DNA of 64,000 nt, from the NCBI GenBank assembly GCA_963777855.1, contig CAVZRW010000005.1, positions 239,385 through 303,384 on the forward strand, in the 5' to 3' direction. This document shows, in pieces, positions 55,016 through 64,000 of this stretch. Each line of letters opens with the position of its first letter. Within the stretch, counting starts at the first letter, position 1. The stretch comes from Prado023 sp963777855. Lineage in GTDB: Bacteria; Actinomycetota; Actinomycetes; S36-B12; CAIYMF01. The notes beneath the pieces are model-generated. The model worked only from the letters and a program-made list of their open reading frames with translations. It searched no databases and was not told the DNA's origin. A program made the position numbers and the translations under genes.

Positions 55016-55459
55016 TCAAGGCATGCCGGTGAGCGGGTCGGCGCCGAGAAGGATGGGCCCCTCGGGGACGAAGGGGGTGAACCGGCGCCCGTGCAGGTTC
55101 ACCAGGTCCGACGTTCTTACCCACTGGTCCTGACTCAACGGAGTGAGGTCGGTGGCTTCCCAGTAGCCGACCCAGTAGCCGACGGTGTCTTCGCCGTCGT
55201 CGACGCTGCGGGGTGGTCGGATCAGGTCGCCGTCGGGGTGCCGGCCGCCGTTCGTGGGTTCCCAGCGCAGCCAGCGCGCCGTCCATGTGACCTTCGGTCC
55301 CCGGTTGTGGCTCGGGTGGGAAGCGTAGATGAGCACTGGTGCGCCGGGCCCGGCCTGTTCGTCGAACTGGGACAGGACCTGCCACGCTCGGGACCCGAAC
55401 GCCACCCGGCCGTGCTGCTGGCACACCTCGAGCCCGCCGACGAGGAGTATCTCGGGCAC
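55016..55459 (-). CDS. Hypothetical protein, possible PUA/ASCH-like fold
   Basis: A 147-aa protein from GTG 55459. It starts VPEILLVGGLEVCQQHGRVA and contains GAPVLIYASHPSHNRGPKVT, WTARWLRWEP, GYWVGYWEATDLTPL and a final GRRFTPFVPEGPILLGADPL. The beta-rich pattern with aromatic strands resembles ASCH/EVE-type RNA-binding folds, but similarity is only by eye. There is no membrane segment. A stronger ribosome site was not found; the frame extends upstream into low-complexity sequence. Confidence 0.55.
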   Translation of the reverse strand: MPEILLVGGLEVCQQHGRVAFGSRAWQVLSQFDEQAGPGAPVLIYASHPSHNRGPKVTWTARWLRWEPTNGGRHPDGDLIRPPRSVDDGEDTVGYWVGYWEATDLTPLSQDQWVRTSDLVNLHGRRFTPFVPEGPILLGADPLTGMP

Positions 55460-56045
55460 CGGTGTCAGCAGTGCTTGCGGAGTGGGTCCCCCATCGTGTT
55501 GCCTCCTGCCAGTGGCGCTGCCAGGTGGCAACGATAGCCATGGTGAGCGGTGCCTACCGTCCGGCTGGTCGGGTTTGAGACACTCCCCGGACCAGCCCAC
55601 TCGGCGGCGTTGGTGTCAACGTCGGCTCGACCGGCTACCGAGCAGGCGCGTGCTATCAGTTGTGTGGCCTCGAAGTCGTAGCGGCTCGACCTGTCGACCG
55701 AAGGGCGTGGACGCATGGCCGACGCACCGGGGGTTGCTCACGCCACGCGTCGGTGACTACTGACGGTCAAGCTGCTCCACCTGGTTCCGCGGTTCATCGG
55801 CCGGACTGGGCAGAACTCGACGGACCGGTCCCCAAAGCCGAAACGAGCCGAGAAGTCACACCACGACCCGCGAGCGGGTCAGATTGATCACCACGCACGA
55901 ACGATGCAGTGGCAGGCCGCGCGCCTGCCCCCTGTGCTTTGTGGAGACGCTCGCCGTGACGTCACTCGTGTCACGGGGGGCCGGTCCTGATGAACCCCTC
56001 CAGCGGCTCACCGCGATCCCCGCGTCATCGGTCGTGCCTTCTGCC
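55460..56045. other. Gene-free interval
   Basis: Several short overlapping frames on both strands have no codon bias or motif. Nothing can be supported. Confidence 0.35.
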
Positions 56046-56457
56046 TCACCTCTGTTGGCAAATGGGGCATTGCTCGCAGTCCAGGCAGCAGCCCTCGCCC
56101 CAGAAGATGGCTGCCTCAGGGTTCGGCCCATCCTCGCCGAACGGCTGCCCCCACCAGCCATCCCCATGGCTCCACGCCTGGCCCATCGCCAGACCCGTCA
56201 CCTGACATCCCGGAGTGCAGTCCAGACAGCGGGCGAGCTCGGCGCCGGTACCCGGATTCGGACGCTTCGCCGTCTGTACTTGCCGCTGACGGCTGGGAGC
56301 CGGCTCAGGCTGCGCAGGCGGTGTCCGCGGAGCGGCGGAGCGTCTCGCGGTCAGTCGGGTTGGCGGATGTGGTTCGAACAGGCGGATCAGCGCGAACATC
56401 CCACCAGACGCCGATCAGCATCAACAGGCCGATGCTCGCCTGCATCACGTCCCACAT
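56046..56457 (-). CDS. Possible membrane-anchored cysteine-rich protein (frame uncertain)
   Basis: ATG 56457 after GGGGGAGACG opens MWDVMQASIGLLMLIGVWW, a membrane helix. The neighbouring frame starting at about 56399 continues MFALIRLFEPHPPTRLTA, then a proline-rich linker, and a C-terminal cysteine cluster ARCLDCTPGC and GCCLDCEQCPICQQR. The pieces would form one gene if a one-base indel near 56400 is allowed. The cysteine pattern suggests a zinc or disulfide module. No family was recognised. Confidence 0.35.
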
Positions 56458-57362
56458 CGTCTCCCCCGATCCATCGCCCGACTTGGTTCCCCGGAGGTGC
56501 CCGTCGGCTCACTCGATGATGGCTGATCCCTCTGACACGGGGCCCACGTGGCGCGCCTCGGCGACCGACCGGCGCCCAGTGAACCGCCGGCGTCGGGAGC
56601 ACCGCGCAGAACAGCATCCCAGCCGCATCGCCGGGCAGTTCCGGCCACAGATCCGGCCACGACCACAAACCGGCGGGCTCGCTGGAGTTCGGTGTCCCCC
56701 GACTGCTCCAAGGCCGACCACGTCAACAGTCCCGTCCTTGCGTCCCGTGCAGCCGCCCGGCTGGGCGACGTCCTTGCCGGGATCGCCGCCGCCCCAGAGG
56801 CGGGGCTGGCCCCGATCAAGATCAACACCGTCCTCGTGCGGGGGGGTCAACGACCACGAGACGAGCTGCCCTGATGGCGCTGGGCTCCTCGGTGAGGGCC
56901 TGAGCCTGGCGGTTTCATCGAGCAGATGCCTCGGTGACAGGGGCCCGGGCCGTCATCACCCGGGGCTGCGGACCAGCGGAGGGGGCCCAGTGAACGACAG
57001 CGCCTATGGCCCGCACCGACCGCTGTCCGCCGCTGATCGAATGTGGATCGCGAGCCTCCAAGCTCGGCACGGGGACCGGTGATCGCCCGCTACGTGCACC
57101 GCCGCACCGAGCCCCCGGCTGGCGCTGAGCGGGTTCTTGATGCGGTGTTCGGGACTGCGGTGGACGAACGTGACACCATCCTGCGCATGCGCCGCCGCCC
57201 TTGCCGGTGCCGGTGTCGCGACGCGCCGGAGTGGATCGACGCCGATCCAGGAGGCCGCAGTCAGCCCGCCGACCGCGTCGCCGACGACCGGGTAGGCCCT
57301 GGTTACCGGGCCGTCCCCGGGCGTCCGTCAGGCGACGGCGACAACCGTTCAGGGGCCCCAGA
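56458..57362. other. Region without a recognisable gene
   Basis: Short frames such as GTG 56990 (about 30 residues, ending IASLQARHGDR) directly followed by a GTG-started frame (VIARYVHRRTEPPAGAERVL) look weakly coding but match nothing known. The rest is GC-rich non-coding or decayed sequence. Confidence 0.3.
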
Positions 57363-57381
57363 CCCGGACACGGGGTCCGGG
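57363..57381 (-). terminator. Hairpin after the UbiB-like gene
   Basis: CCCGGAC pairs with GTCCGGG around ACGGG, about 80 bases past the stop of the minus-strand UbiB gene. No U-tract is evident. Confidence 0.45.
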
Positions 57382-57460
57382 ATCCTGGGTCCAGGGACGG
57401 GGCCGCTGAGGGCCGCCCTTCACCAGTCACCCCGGGAATGGCCCGATGATCAGCGCGTCC

Positions 57461-59166
57461 TTAGTGTCTGTCGTCACCGCTGCCGCGGAACAGCCGCACG
57501 GTGTAGATGACCACGAGGACCGCCCCGAGGATGAGCGAGCCGAAGAAGCCCCACTGGGCGTACTCCTCCATCCGGCTCCCGCTGCCCTGAAGGGCGCTGG
57601 CCGCGATGGCCGAGCCGATGATGCCGCCCGAGACCAGCAGCGCGATCATCATCATGGAGGCGATCTGGCGGAACTGGCCCATCTGACTGTCCAGCGACGA
57701 GGTGTCCACGGACACGGTGAGCTTGCCCTTCTTGAGCTGGTTGTTCCAGGACACCAGGCTCTTGAGGTACTCCGGGGCGGCGTGCGCGGCCTGGCCGGCC
57801 ATCTTGGTGGCCTCCTTGCGCAGCATCTCCTTGACCATGGCCTCGGTGGAGGGCGCCTGGGCCTGCTCCAGCACGACGTCGACCGCGGCGGCGGTGAAGG
57901 GACGGTCGGGCGGGGCCAGCGGGGCGAAGAAGGCCGACGCCTGGGTCATGGCCTTCATCCCCAACGTCAGCGCCGGGTCCAGGCGCAGCCCGTTGTCGCG
58001 GAGCACGGCCATGCCGGCGTCGAGCACGTCGCGGAAGTCGGCGCCGGAGCCCTTTGCGTAGCGGGCCATCTTCCGCTCGAACGCGCGCACGAAGGCCGCC
58101 TCATCGACGGGGCGGAACGGCTGGCTCAGGGCGCGCAGCTGCTGGCCCATGGCTGTCATGTCACCGGTCACCACCGTCCACAGCAGCGCGATCATGTTGA
58201 CCCGCTGGGCCACGGACAGCTCGCCCACCATGCCCGAGTCCAGGAACGTGACGACGCCGGTGTCCAGGTTGACGATCAGGTTCCCCGGATGCGGGTCAGC
58301 GTGGAAGAACCCGTCGATGAGCATCATCTTGATCGCGGCCCGCAGGGCGTTCTCGCCGATCACCGCCCGATCCAGGCCGGCGGCGTCCATGGCCGCCACG
58401 TTGGAGATCTTGACCCCGGAGATGTACTCCTGGGTCAGGACCCGCATGCTCGACAGGTCGCGATGCAGGTCGGGCACGTGCACCCCGGGCAGCTCGGCCA
58501 TGTTCGCGGCCAGGCTGCGACATGTTGTAGGCCTCGGCGTAGTAGTCCAGCTCCTCGACCAGGTTCGTGCTGAACTCGTCGAGCATCCCCCGCAGGCCCA
58601 CCTCCCGGGCCCACTGGCTGCGCGCCTCCATCGCACGCCCGAGCGTCCGGGTGATGCCGAGGTCGGCATTCACCTGCGCGTCGAGCCCGGGGCGCTGGAT
58701 CTTGACCACGACCTCCCGGCCGTCGTGCAGCCGGGCCCGGTGCACCTGGGCCAGCGACGCGGCAGCCAGGGGCGTCTCGGAGAACTCCGCGTAGAGGTCC
58801 TCGAGGGGCGCGCCCAGCTCGGCCTCGACGAGCTGCGCGGGCCGTCTCGAACGGGAACGTGGGGACCTCGTTCTGCAGCCGGTCCAGCTCGACCCCCCAG
58901 TCGTCGGGCAGGACGTTGACCTGGCTGGAGACGATCTGGCCCATCTTCACGTAGGTGGGCCCCAGCTCCTCGAGCAGGATCCGGGTCCGGGTCGCGGGCG
59001 ACAGCTCCGGGATCGGCTCGGGCAACTGGTAGACCCACCGCTGCATGCGGCGTCTCGGCGCGCCCAGGACGCTGTTGTCGACCACGGACTCCGCCCCGTA
59101 GCTGACCAGCGCCGAGTAGATCTGCTGCAGGCGCAGGTTCTCGCTGATGCTGTTCAGACTGCTCAC
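57461..59166 (-). CDS. UbiB/ABC1 (ADCK-like) kinase, two frameshifts
   Basis: About 568 aa if two indels are repaired. GTG 59166 gives VSSLNSISENLRLQQIYSAL and then LLEELGPTYVKMGQIVSSQV (the KxGQ motif). A first break lies near 58840, then LVEAELGAPLEDLYAEFSET and AAASLAQVHRARLHDGREVV carry the ABC1 alanine-rich loop and catalytic lysine (VVVKIQRPG). A second break lies near 58518. FHADPHPGNL and VVTFLDSGMVGE provide the catalytic and metal-binding motifs. Two membrane helices end the protein (MMMIALLVSGGIIGSAIAAS, LILGAVLVVIYTVRLF). The family is an ATPase supporting lipid or quinone metabolism. It overlaps the holin-like gene by four bases, so coupling is retained. Confidence 0.78.
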
Positions 59167-59858
59167 CGCAGGCCGTTCCTCTCCTTGTAGTCGCGGTCCA
59201 GGACCGGCGGGGTGGCCCCCAGCAGGGTCTCGACGATGAGCCCGAGGATCCCGACCACGAGGCCACCGGCCACGAGCGACACCGGGCGGTAGACCTCGAA
59301 GGTGTCCTTGAGGATCGAGCCCAGGAGCAGCAGGAGGAACGTGTTGATGACCACCACCACGATGCCGTAGGTGCTGAAGATGAACCGCAGCACCAGGAAC
59401 TGCAACAACGGCTTCACCGTGGCATTCAGCAGGCCGAAGATCAGTGCGATCCGGGTGAACTCCCCCCATCGCCACCCGTTGAACCCCAGCCCCGGGACGA
59501 TCGCCACCGTGAACACGACGGCCAGCCCGGCGCTGACGAACCGGATCAGGAACAGCCGCCAGTTCGACGCCTGCAGCCGTGACCACACCGCACGCGCATC
59601 CGCGGCCGGGATGGCACCGGTCCGCCCGGTCCCGGCAACCGGGGGGACCGACGGGATGGCCTCGTTCGCTACCTCACGGGGGTGCACCGGGCTCTGACCG
59701 GGTCGCAGGGACTCGACAACATCTCTCGGCCGACCAGCCAGGTCGAGTGCGTCGACGGGCTGGGTCGGGATGCCGCCGATCGCCACCCCCACAACTGGTT
59801 CTCCCAAGGGCGCGTCCTCCGTGGATTCTGGGGGTCCGCCATTCATGTGATGCTGCAT
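59163..59858 (-). CDS. Four-TM small membrane protein (phage holin IV-like family)
   Basis: A 231-aa protein whose last 120 residues are the conserved domain: NWRLFLIRFVSAGLAVVFTV, ALIFGLLNATVKPLLQFLVL, FSTYGIVVVVINTFLLLLLG and SLVAGGLVVGILGLIVETLL. This four-helix family (annotated as phage holin family / DUF) is widespread in actinomycete chromosomes and usually not in phages. The N-terminal 100 residues are a disordered extension. Start among ATG 59858, ATG 59846 or further upstream is uncertain. It is coupled to the UbiB-like kinase (GTGA overlap), suggesting a joint membrane function. Confidence 0.72.
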   Translation of the reverse strand: MQHHMNGGPPESTEDAPLGEPVVGVAIGGIPTQPVDALDLAGRPRDVVESLRPGQSPVHPREVANEAIPSVPPVAGTGRTGAIPAADARAVWSRLQASNWRLFLIRFVSAGLAVVFTVAIVPGLGFNGWRWGEFTRIALIFGLLNATVKPLLQFLVLRFIFSTYGIVVVVINTFLLLLLGSILKDTFEVYRPVSLVAGGLVVGILGLIVETLLGATPPVLDRDYKERNGLR

Positions 59859-60038
59859 GACTCGCCGAGGCTCATCAGCTTCTCCCGCATCTGGTAGCGC
59901 ACGGCGCTCCCGCCGCGGCCGAACGTGGCGCGTTCTTCGCGGCGCTCCTCGCGCCGATCCCGACCAACCATGTCCGATCCCTTCATTCGTGACGGCGCGA
60001 CGCTCAGCATGTTCGTGGCCGTCTGGTGGCAACTGTTG

Positions 60039-60983
60039 TCAGTAGGTGGTCCAGCCGCCGTCGGTGGCCCACACGGCTCCGGTGATGTTCGACGCGTCCG
60101 CCGAGAGCAGGAACAGGATCACGGCGGCCTGCTCGTCGGGGGTCGACATCCGGTGCTGCGAGTCGCAGAACGCCAGCAGGCTCAGGGTCTTGATCATCGA
60201 TGCGTTCGGCACCTGCGGGGCCTCGGTGTCCAGGGCGCGCTCGGTCTGGATGGCCTTGACCTTCGTGAACGCCGACTCCGTCATCGGCGTCGCAGTCGCC
60301 GCCATGTTGACCGAGTTGATGCGGATCCCGTAGGGGGCGTAGTCGATAGCGGCGTTGCGGGTCAGGCCGGTGACCGCGTGCTTGCTGGCGGTGTAGGCGG
60401 GATTGCCCCCGAGGCCGGTGAGGGCGGCGATCGACCCGATGTTGACCACCGCGCCGCCGTTGCCCTGGGCCAGCATCTGGCGCAGCTCGTGGCGCAGGGA
60501 CTGGAACATGCCGGTCACATTCACGGCGAAGCACTGGTCCCAGTAGGCGTTCGTGGCCGCGTGGATCGGGGCGAAGATGAGGTCGCGCTGGCTGGCGACG
60601 TCGATCTCGGCGTCCGGCGCCACGCCGTCCATCACGCCGGCGGCGTTCAGGGCGAGGTCGACGCTTCCGTAGCTCGCGACCGCCGCCTCGACCATGCGCT
60701 GGCAGTCGGAGTCGGAGCGCACGTCGGTGTGGACGAAGACCGCCTGACCGCCTGCCTCGGTGATGAGTGCGGTCGTCGCCTGGCCCTCCTCGACGAGGAT
60801 GTCGGCGACCACCACCCGGGCCCCCTCGCGCGCCGCCCGCAGAGCGACCGCGCGGCCGATCCCCCGAGCTCCGCCGGTGATGATCAGACTTCGGCCGGCG
60901 AACCGCCCGGGGAAGGTTGTCAGCGGATCCGTGGCCGGGATGTCGCGGCCTGCTGGCGTGACGGGGTTATGGGTGGTGGTCAT
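60039..60983 (-). CDS. Short-chain dehydrogenase/reductase
   Basis: A 314-aa classical SDR: SLIITGGARGIGRAVALRA (TGxxxGxG cofactor motif), DLALNAAGVM (NAAG), VVNIGSIAALTGLGGNPAYT then ASKHAVTGL (catalytic Ser, Tyr-x-x-x-Lys), and a C-terminal GGWTTY. An insertion of about 30 residues (GVAPDAEIDVASQRDLIFAP) before the active site makes it longer than usual SDRs, as seen in some alcohol dehydrogenases. ATG 60983 lies in TGGTGGTCAT. Substrate unknown. A single gene between the holin-like and hydrolase genes. Confidence 0.88.
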   Translation of the reverse strand: MTTTHNPVTPAGRDIPATDPLTTFPGRFAGRSLIITGGARGIGRAVALRAAREGARVVVADILVEEGQATTALITEAGGQAVFVHTDVRSDSDCQRMVEAAVASYGSVDLALNAAGVMDGVAPDAEIDVASQRDLIFAPIHAATNAYWDQCFAVNVTGMFQSLRHELRQMLAQGNGGAVVNIGSIAALTGLGGNPAYTASKHAVTGLTRNAAIDYAPYGIRINSVNMAATATPMTESAFTKVKAIQTERALDTEAPQVPNASMIKTLSLLAFCDSQHRMSTPDEQAAVILFLLSADASNITGAVWATDGGWTTY

Positions 60984-61096
60984 CTGGCTCTCCAGTTCCT
61001 GAGGTGGGCGTGTGCGGGGGTGCGATGGGGTACCGCCGGACCGTGGGCCGCCACCACTGACCGGTCGTGGTTCGTGTCTGGCGCCCGGCCGCGGGC

Positions 61097-62967
61097 TCAC
61101 GACTGCCTCGGGGACTGCGGTTCAGCCTCGACCTGCTTCATGCCGTCGATGAAGTCGAACAGCGCCTTCTCGAAGTAGGGCAGGGCTTGGCGCAGCCGGT
61201 CCAGCTGGGCCGGTGTGGCAGGAAGGTCGTAGACGGCGCTGGCGAAGTCCAGGAGGTCTGCGCGGTAGTCGTGACCGAGGGCGGCGAACGTCCCCGGGGT
61301 GACGTTCGAGCCGTTGAGCATGTCGACGAACACCTGCAGGAAGGTGGTGAACGGTGACCAGCGCATGGTCGCCGGGATCCCCTCGGGACGCGGCTCGTCC
61401 GGCAGCCAGTCGGGTGCCTGGACGGCCAGGGGTGGCCCGAACTTGGGCACCCCGTCCTCGGTGTGGGTGATCATCACGTAGCGCAGCGCGTCGCGCTGCT
61501 CGGGGGCGAGGGCCTGGTACTGCTCGAAGTTGTCGAACTCGCCGACCAGGGCGCGGGTACGTGCGCTGGCGTCCGGGCCGAGGACCTCGGTGCGCCAGCC
61601 GCTGCCGAACGGGGACCCGATCCACAGGGCTCGGTCGATGCCCAGGTCGGCCAACCCGTCGGTTCCCTGGTGGAGCACGGCGTCCTGGCTGGTGTGCGCC
61701 CCGAGGCTCTCCCCGAACATCAGCACCCGCGGCCGGCGCTCGGCCGGAAGCGCCTGGATCCGCTCCCGCAGGGCCACCCACAGGGCGCGGTTCTGCTCCC
61801 GACCGACGTCGACCCGGTCCAGGGACAGGAACGAGGGCCGCAGCGAGTACTGCATCGTCACGGTGGCGACGTCGCCGAGGGCGAGGTACTCGACGGCCTC
61901 GACCGCGGCGTAGTTCACGTACCCGGTTCCGGTCGGTGAGACGAGCAGCAGCACCGAACGGTCCAGGGCGCCGAGACGGTCGACCTCCTGCAGGGCCAAC
62001 GCCACCCGCTCTTCGAGTAGTGGGGGCGCTCTCCAGCCCCACGTAGACCCGAACGGGCTCCGCTGCAGCGATGTGGCCCATGACCCGCTCGATGCGCTGT
62101 GCACGGGTCCGGGTCAGCACATGCCGCCGGCCCTCACGGCTCAGCGACGCGAAGGGCACCGCGCTGACGAAACCCCCGCTCACGAACGGGTCGTTCGGCG
62201 CTTCGCCGAGCCCGGGCTCGTCCCGCTCGGCGCCGGACTCGATCCCCTCGTAGGCCCGGTCGAGGGCCCGAACAGCGACGACGGCGGTGATCCCGGCGGC
62301 CGCGGCCCGGCCTGTCCAGGCCCACAGCGCCGGAGGTCCGGGCAGGACGGCCGCAATGCCGGTGCCGACCGCCCGCGAGAGGCCCCGCTCGGCGACCGTG
62401 GCGACCTGGAGGCCCGCGGCCACAGCCGCTGCGGAGAGCAGGCTGGGTCCCATGGGGGGCGTGCCGGCGAACCGGGTCCGGGCGCGCTGTCGCAACACGG
62501 GCGCGGCCATGGCCGCAGCCCCGACAGTGAGCAGACCGGGGACGACCCTGCGGGTGCGCCGGTCCGCGCGGGCCACGAGGGCGGCCATCGCGCTGGTCAC
62601 CAGCGCCGCACCCGAACCCAGGGCCAGCTCGTACCCGGCAGTCCGGCCGATCGCCCGGCGCAGGGGCTCCTGGGGCCGCTGCGCGAGCAGCCTCTGGGCG
62701 ACGAGACCGGTTCCCAGCACGCACACGTCGGCTGCCGCCCGAACCGTCCTCGCCTGCGGGTCCGCACCCACGGCAGGCCCGATCCGGTGCGCGGCGGCCG
62801 TGGTGAGCACCTGCCCCAGGGCGACGGCCCCCAGGGTCGCGGACGCGGACGCCCCGGTCACCAGGCCCTGCTGGGCCGCCGTGCGCGGCATCAACGACGG
62901 GTCGAAGCCGACCGGGGCCACCAGGCCGGCAGGCCAGCGCCCCGGCACGGGCGATCGAGGAGCTCAT
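61097..62967 (-). CDS. Membrane-anchored alpha/beta-hydrolase (Abhydrolase_9-type), frameshifted
   Basis: About 620 aa with repair. ATG 62967 follows AGGAGGAG and overlaps the AI-2E gene stop (ATGA), giving MSSSIARAGALA. The frame then shifts near 62935 to GLVAPVGFDPSLMPRTAAQQ. Several N-terminal hydrophobic segments follow (for example ATLGAVALGQVLTTAAAHRI, GITAVVAVRALDRAYEGIES). A second break at a CCCCC run near 62033 joins VRVYVGLESAP to LLEERVALALQEVDRLGALD. The catalytic domain has RVLMFGESLGAHTSQDAVLH (nucleophile Ser in GESLG) and WIGSPFGSGWRTEV. The family is an actinobacterial membrane hydrolase of unknown lipid or ester substrate. Confidence 0.78.
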
Positions 62968-64000
62968 CGGGACTCCTCCTGGGTGATGGGGCGGGTGCTG
63001 GGTCCGCCGTCCGGCGCCGGCAGGTCGGCCGGGACGGTGTCGTAGGGCGATTGGTAGGCCAGCTCGTAGCGGGGCACGTAGTGCTTGACGAACGACGTGA
63101 TCAGGGCGGCGATCGGCATGGCCATGAAGGCACCCATGGGCCCGGCGATCGCGCCTCCGGCCAGTGCGGAGCCGAACGCGACACCCCCGTTGATGGACAT
63201 GCTCTGGGCGCTGAGCTTCGGGCTGAGCCAGTAGTTCTCGATCTGCTGGTAGACCAGCGTCCACCCCACCAGCACCAGCGCCTGCCAGGCCCCTTGGATG
63301 CCCAGGGTGACCAGTGCGGGAACGGCGGCGCCGATGTAGGTGCCGACCACGGGGATGAACTCCGCGAAGAAGCCCTGGAACACCGACAGCGGCAGGGCCA
63401 CCAACCAGGGCACGCCCACGGCGACCATCACGAAGAAGAACAGGGTTGCGTTGACGATCAACAGCACGAGCCGGGAGTAGAAGTAGCCGCCGGTCTGCTC
63501 GATCGCGGTGTCCCAGGCCCACCCCACCCGCTGCTGGCGCTCCGGGGGCATGCGCACCAGGAGGGCGCGCCGGATCTTGGGTGCGTCAGCAGCGAAGTAC
63601 AGCGTGAACGTGGCCGTGGTCAGGAACTGGAACACCACGCCGAACGTGCTGCTGGCCAGGCCGAGGACCTGCCCGGCGTGATCCTTCAGCCACGAACGCA
63701 CCGAGGCTTCCATCTGGGTTCCCAGATCGTTGGTGGACGATCCGAGCTTGACGCCGAGGGACTTCTCGATCGTGGACAGCCACCCGGGCAGCTTGTCCGC
63801 GACCTGCCCGGCGACCTGGACCATCGCGGGGATCAGCACCGTGATCAGCAGCACGACCGAGACCACGACCACCAGGAACACCACTCCGGCGGCCTTGCCA
63901 CGGCCCCACCCCCGCCCGGTGTGCAGCCGGTTGACCGCCGGTTCCATCGCGATGCTGAAGAACAGCGCGATCACCAGGGTGGAGATCAGCGCACGCGCCT
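62964..64000 (-). CDS. AI-2E family (PerM-like) transporter, partial
   Basis: At least 345 residues are visible; the N-terminus is beyond the right edge (frame open to 64000). It has paired helices VVFLVVVVSVVLLITVLIPA, then a long soluble loop with LPGWLSTIEKSLGVKLG, and the conserved C-terminal helices NATLFFFVMVAVGVPWLVAL, FAEFIPVVGTYIGAAVPAL and MGAFMAMPIAALITSFVKHY. This is the AI-2E/UPF0118 family, which exports small molecules or acts as a Na+/H+ antiporter in known members. It overlaps the next gene by four bases (ATGA). Confidence 0.9.
   Translation of the reverse strand, partial: ARALISTLVIALFFSIAMEPAVNRLHTGRGWGRGKAAGVVFLVVVVSVVLLITVLIPAMVQVAGQVADKLPGWLSTIEKSLGVKLGSSTNDLGTQMEASVRSWLKDHAGQVLGLASSTFGVVFQFLTTATFTLYFAADAPKIRRALLVRMPPERQQRVGWAWDTAIEQTGGYFYSRLVLLIVNATLFFFVMVAVGVPWLVALPLSVFQGFFAEFIPVVGTYIGAAVPALVTLGIQGAWQALVLVGWTLVYQQIENYWLSPKLSAQSMSINGGVAFGSALAGGAIAGPMGAFMAMPIAALITSFVKHYVPRYELAYQSPYDTVPADLPAPDGGPSTRPITQEESR

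Noticed and set aside
59163..60032. 289-aa start for the holin-like protein
   Set aside because: The extra N-terminal residues are charged low complexity; an internal ATG is more likely, although the exact choice is uncertain.
1..64000. CRISPR array or rRNA operon
   Set aside because: No regularly spaced short repeats of CRISPR type and no rRNA-like sequence were seen; the only regular repeats encode YVTN blades.

Overview
The window is very GC-rich DNA with dense, strongly G/C-ending codons, mostly Shine-Dalgarno-led starts and many 4-base stop/start overlaps. Gene content (SARP regulator, DtxR-type iron boxes, MmyB-like XRE regulator, septum-formation lipoprotein, a tRNA-Arg(ACG) fragment of actinobacterial type) points to an actinomycete (Actinomycetota). 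The genus cannot be fixed from sequence alone.

Region by region. (1) 1-11.9 kb, minus strand: a tightly coupled operon of contractile injection system (phage-tail-like, eCIS) baseplate and hub genes: CIS tube-initiator-like, LysM/gpX, gpD, gpV spike, PAAR-like tip, gp25, two large J-like baseplate wedge proteins, a gpI-like tail protein and a DUF6519-type protein running off the left edge. A SARP/BTAD regulator lies directly upstream. No sheath or inner-tube gene is in view. (2) 13-33 kb: a scrambled accessory zone with intact genes (VOC protein, MazEF-like toxin-antitoxin, DMT exporter, aldo/keto reductase, DrrAB-like ABC exporter, NmrA-like reductase, a YVTN beta-propeller secreted protein) among many truncated or frameshifted remnants (zinc metallopeptidase, HEPN, FUSC, K+ channel, CDF, phosphotransferase, IS256, IS21, integrase, resolvase). 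(3) 33.0-54.5 kb: an island bounded by two exact 63-bp direct repeats containing the 3' half of a tRNA-Arg(ACG) gene. It carries a two-gene insecticidal-type Tc toxin locus (TcA-like, then a SpvB/RHS TcB-TcC-like fusion), a serine hydrolase, an iron-box-controlled cupin, a two-domain M23/amidase lysin, membrane proteins, an LtrA remnant, an XRE regulator, an ion channel and a CbiO-like ATPase. (4) 54.5-64 kb: small unknowns, then a minus-strand chromosomal block: UbiB/ABC1 kinase, 4-TM holin-like protein, SDR dehydrogenase, Abhydrolase_9-type membrane hydrolase and AI-2E transporter.

The most interesting unit is the Tc island. A DtxR/IdeR-like box overlaps a candidate promoter upstream of the TcA-like gene, and a second lies at the promoter of the cupin gene. 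The TcA-like protein has TPR-like repeats where receptor-binding domains are normally found. The RHS protein ends in a hydrophobic domain with an HExxH motif. A nearby lysin and small membrane proteins could form a release module. Together with the eCIS baseplate operon, the contig carries two different protein-delivery machines.

From about 18 kb rightwards many genes have single-base indels, often in or next to G/C runs. Some are clearly real decay, but others may be sequencing errors, so reading-frame breaks are reported gene by gene.
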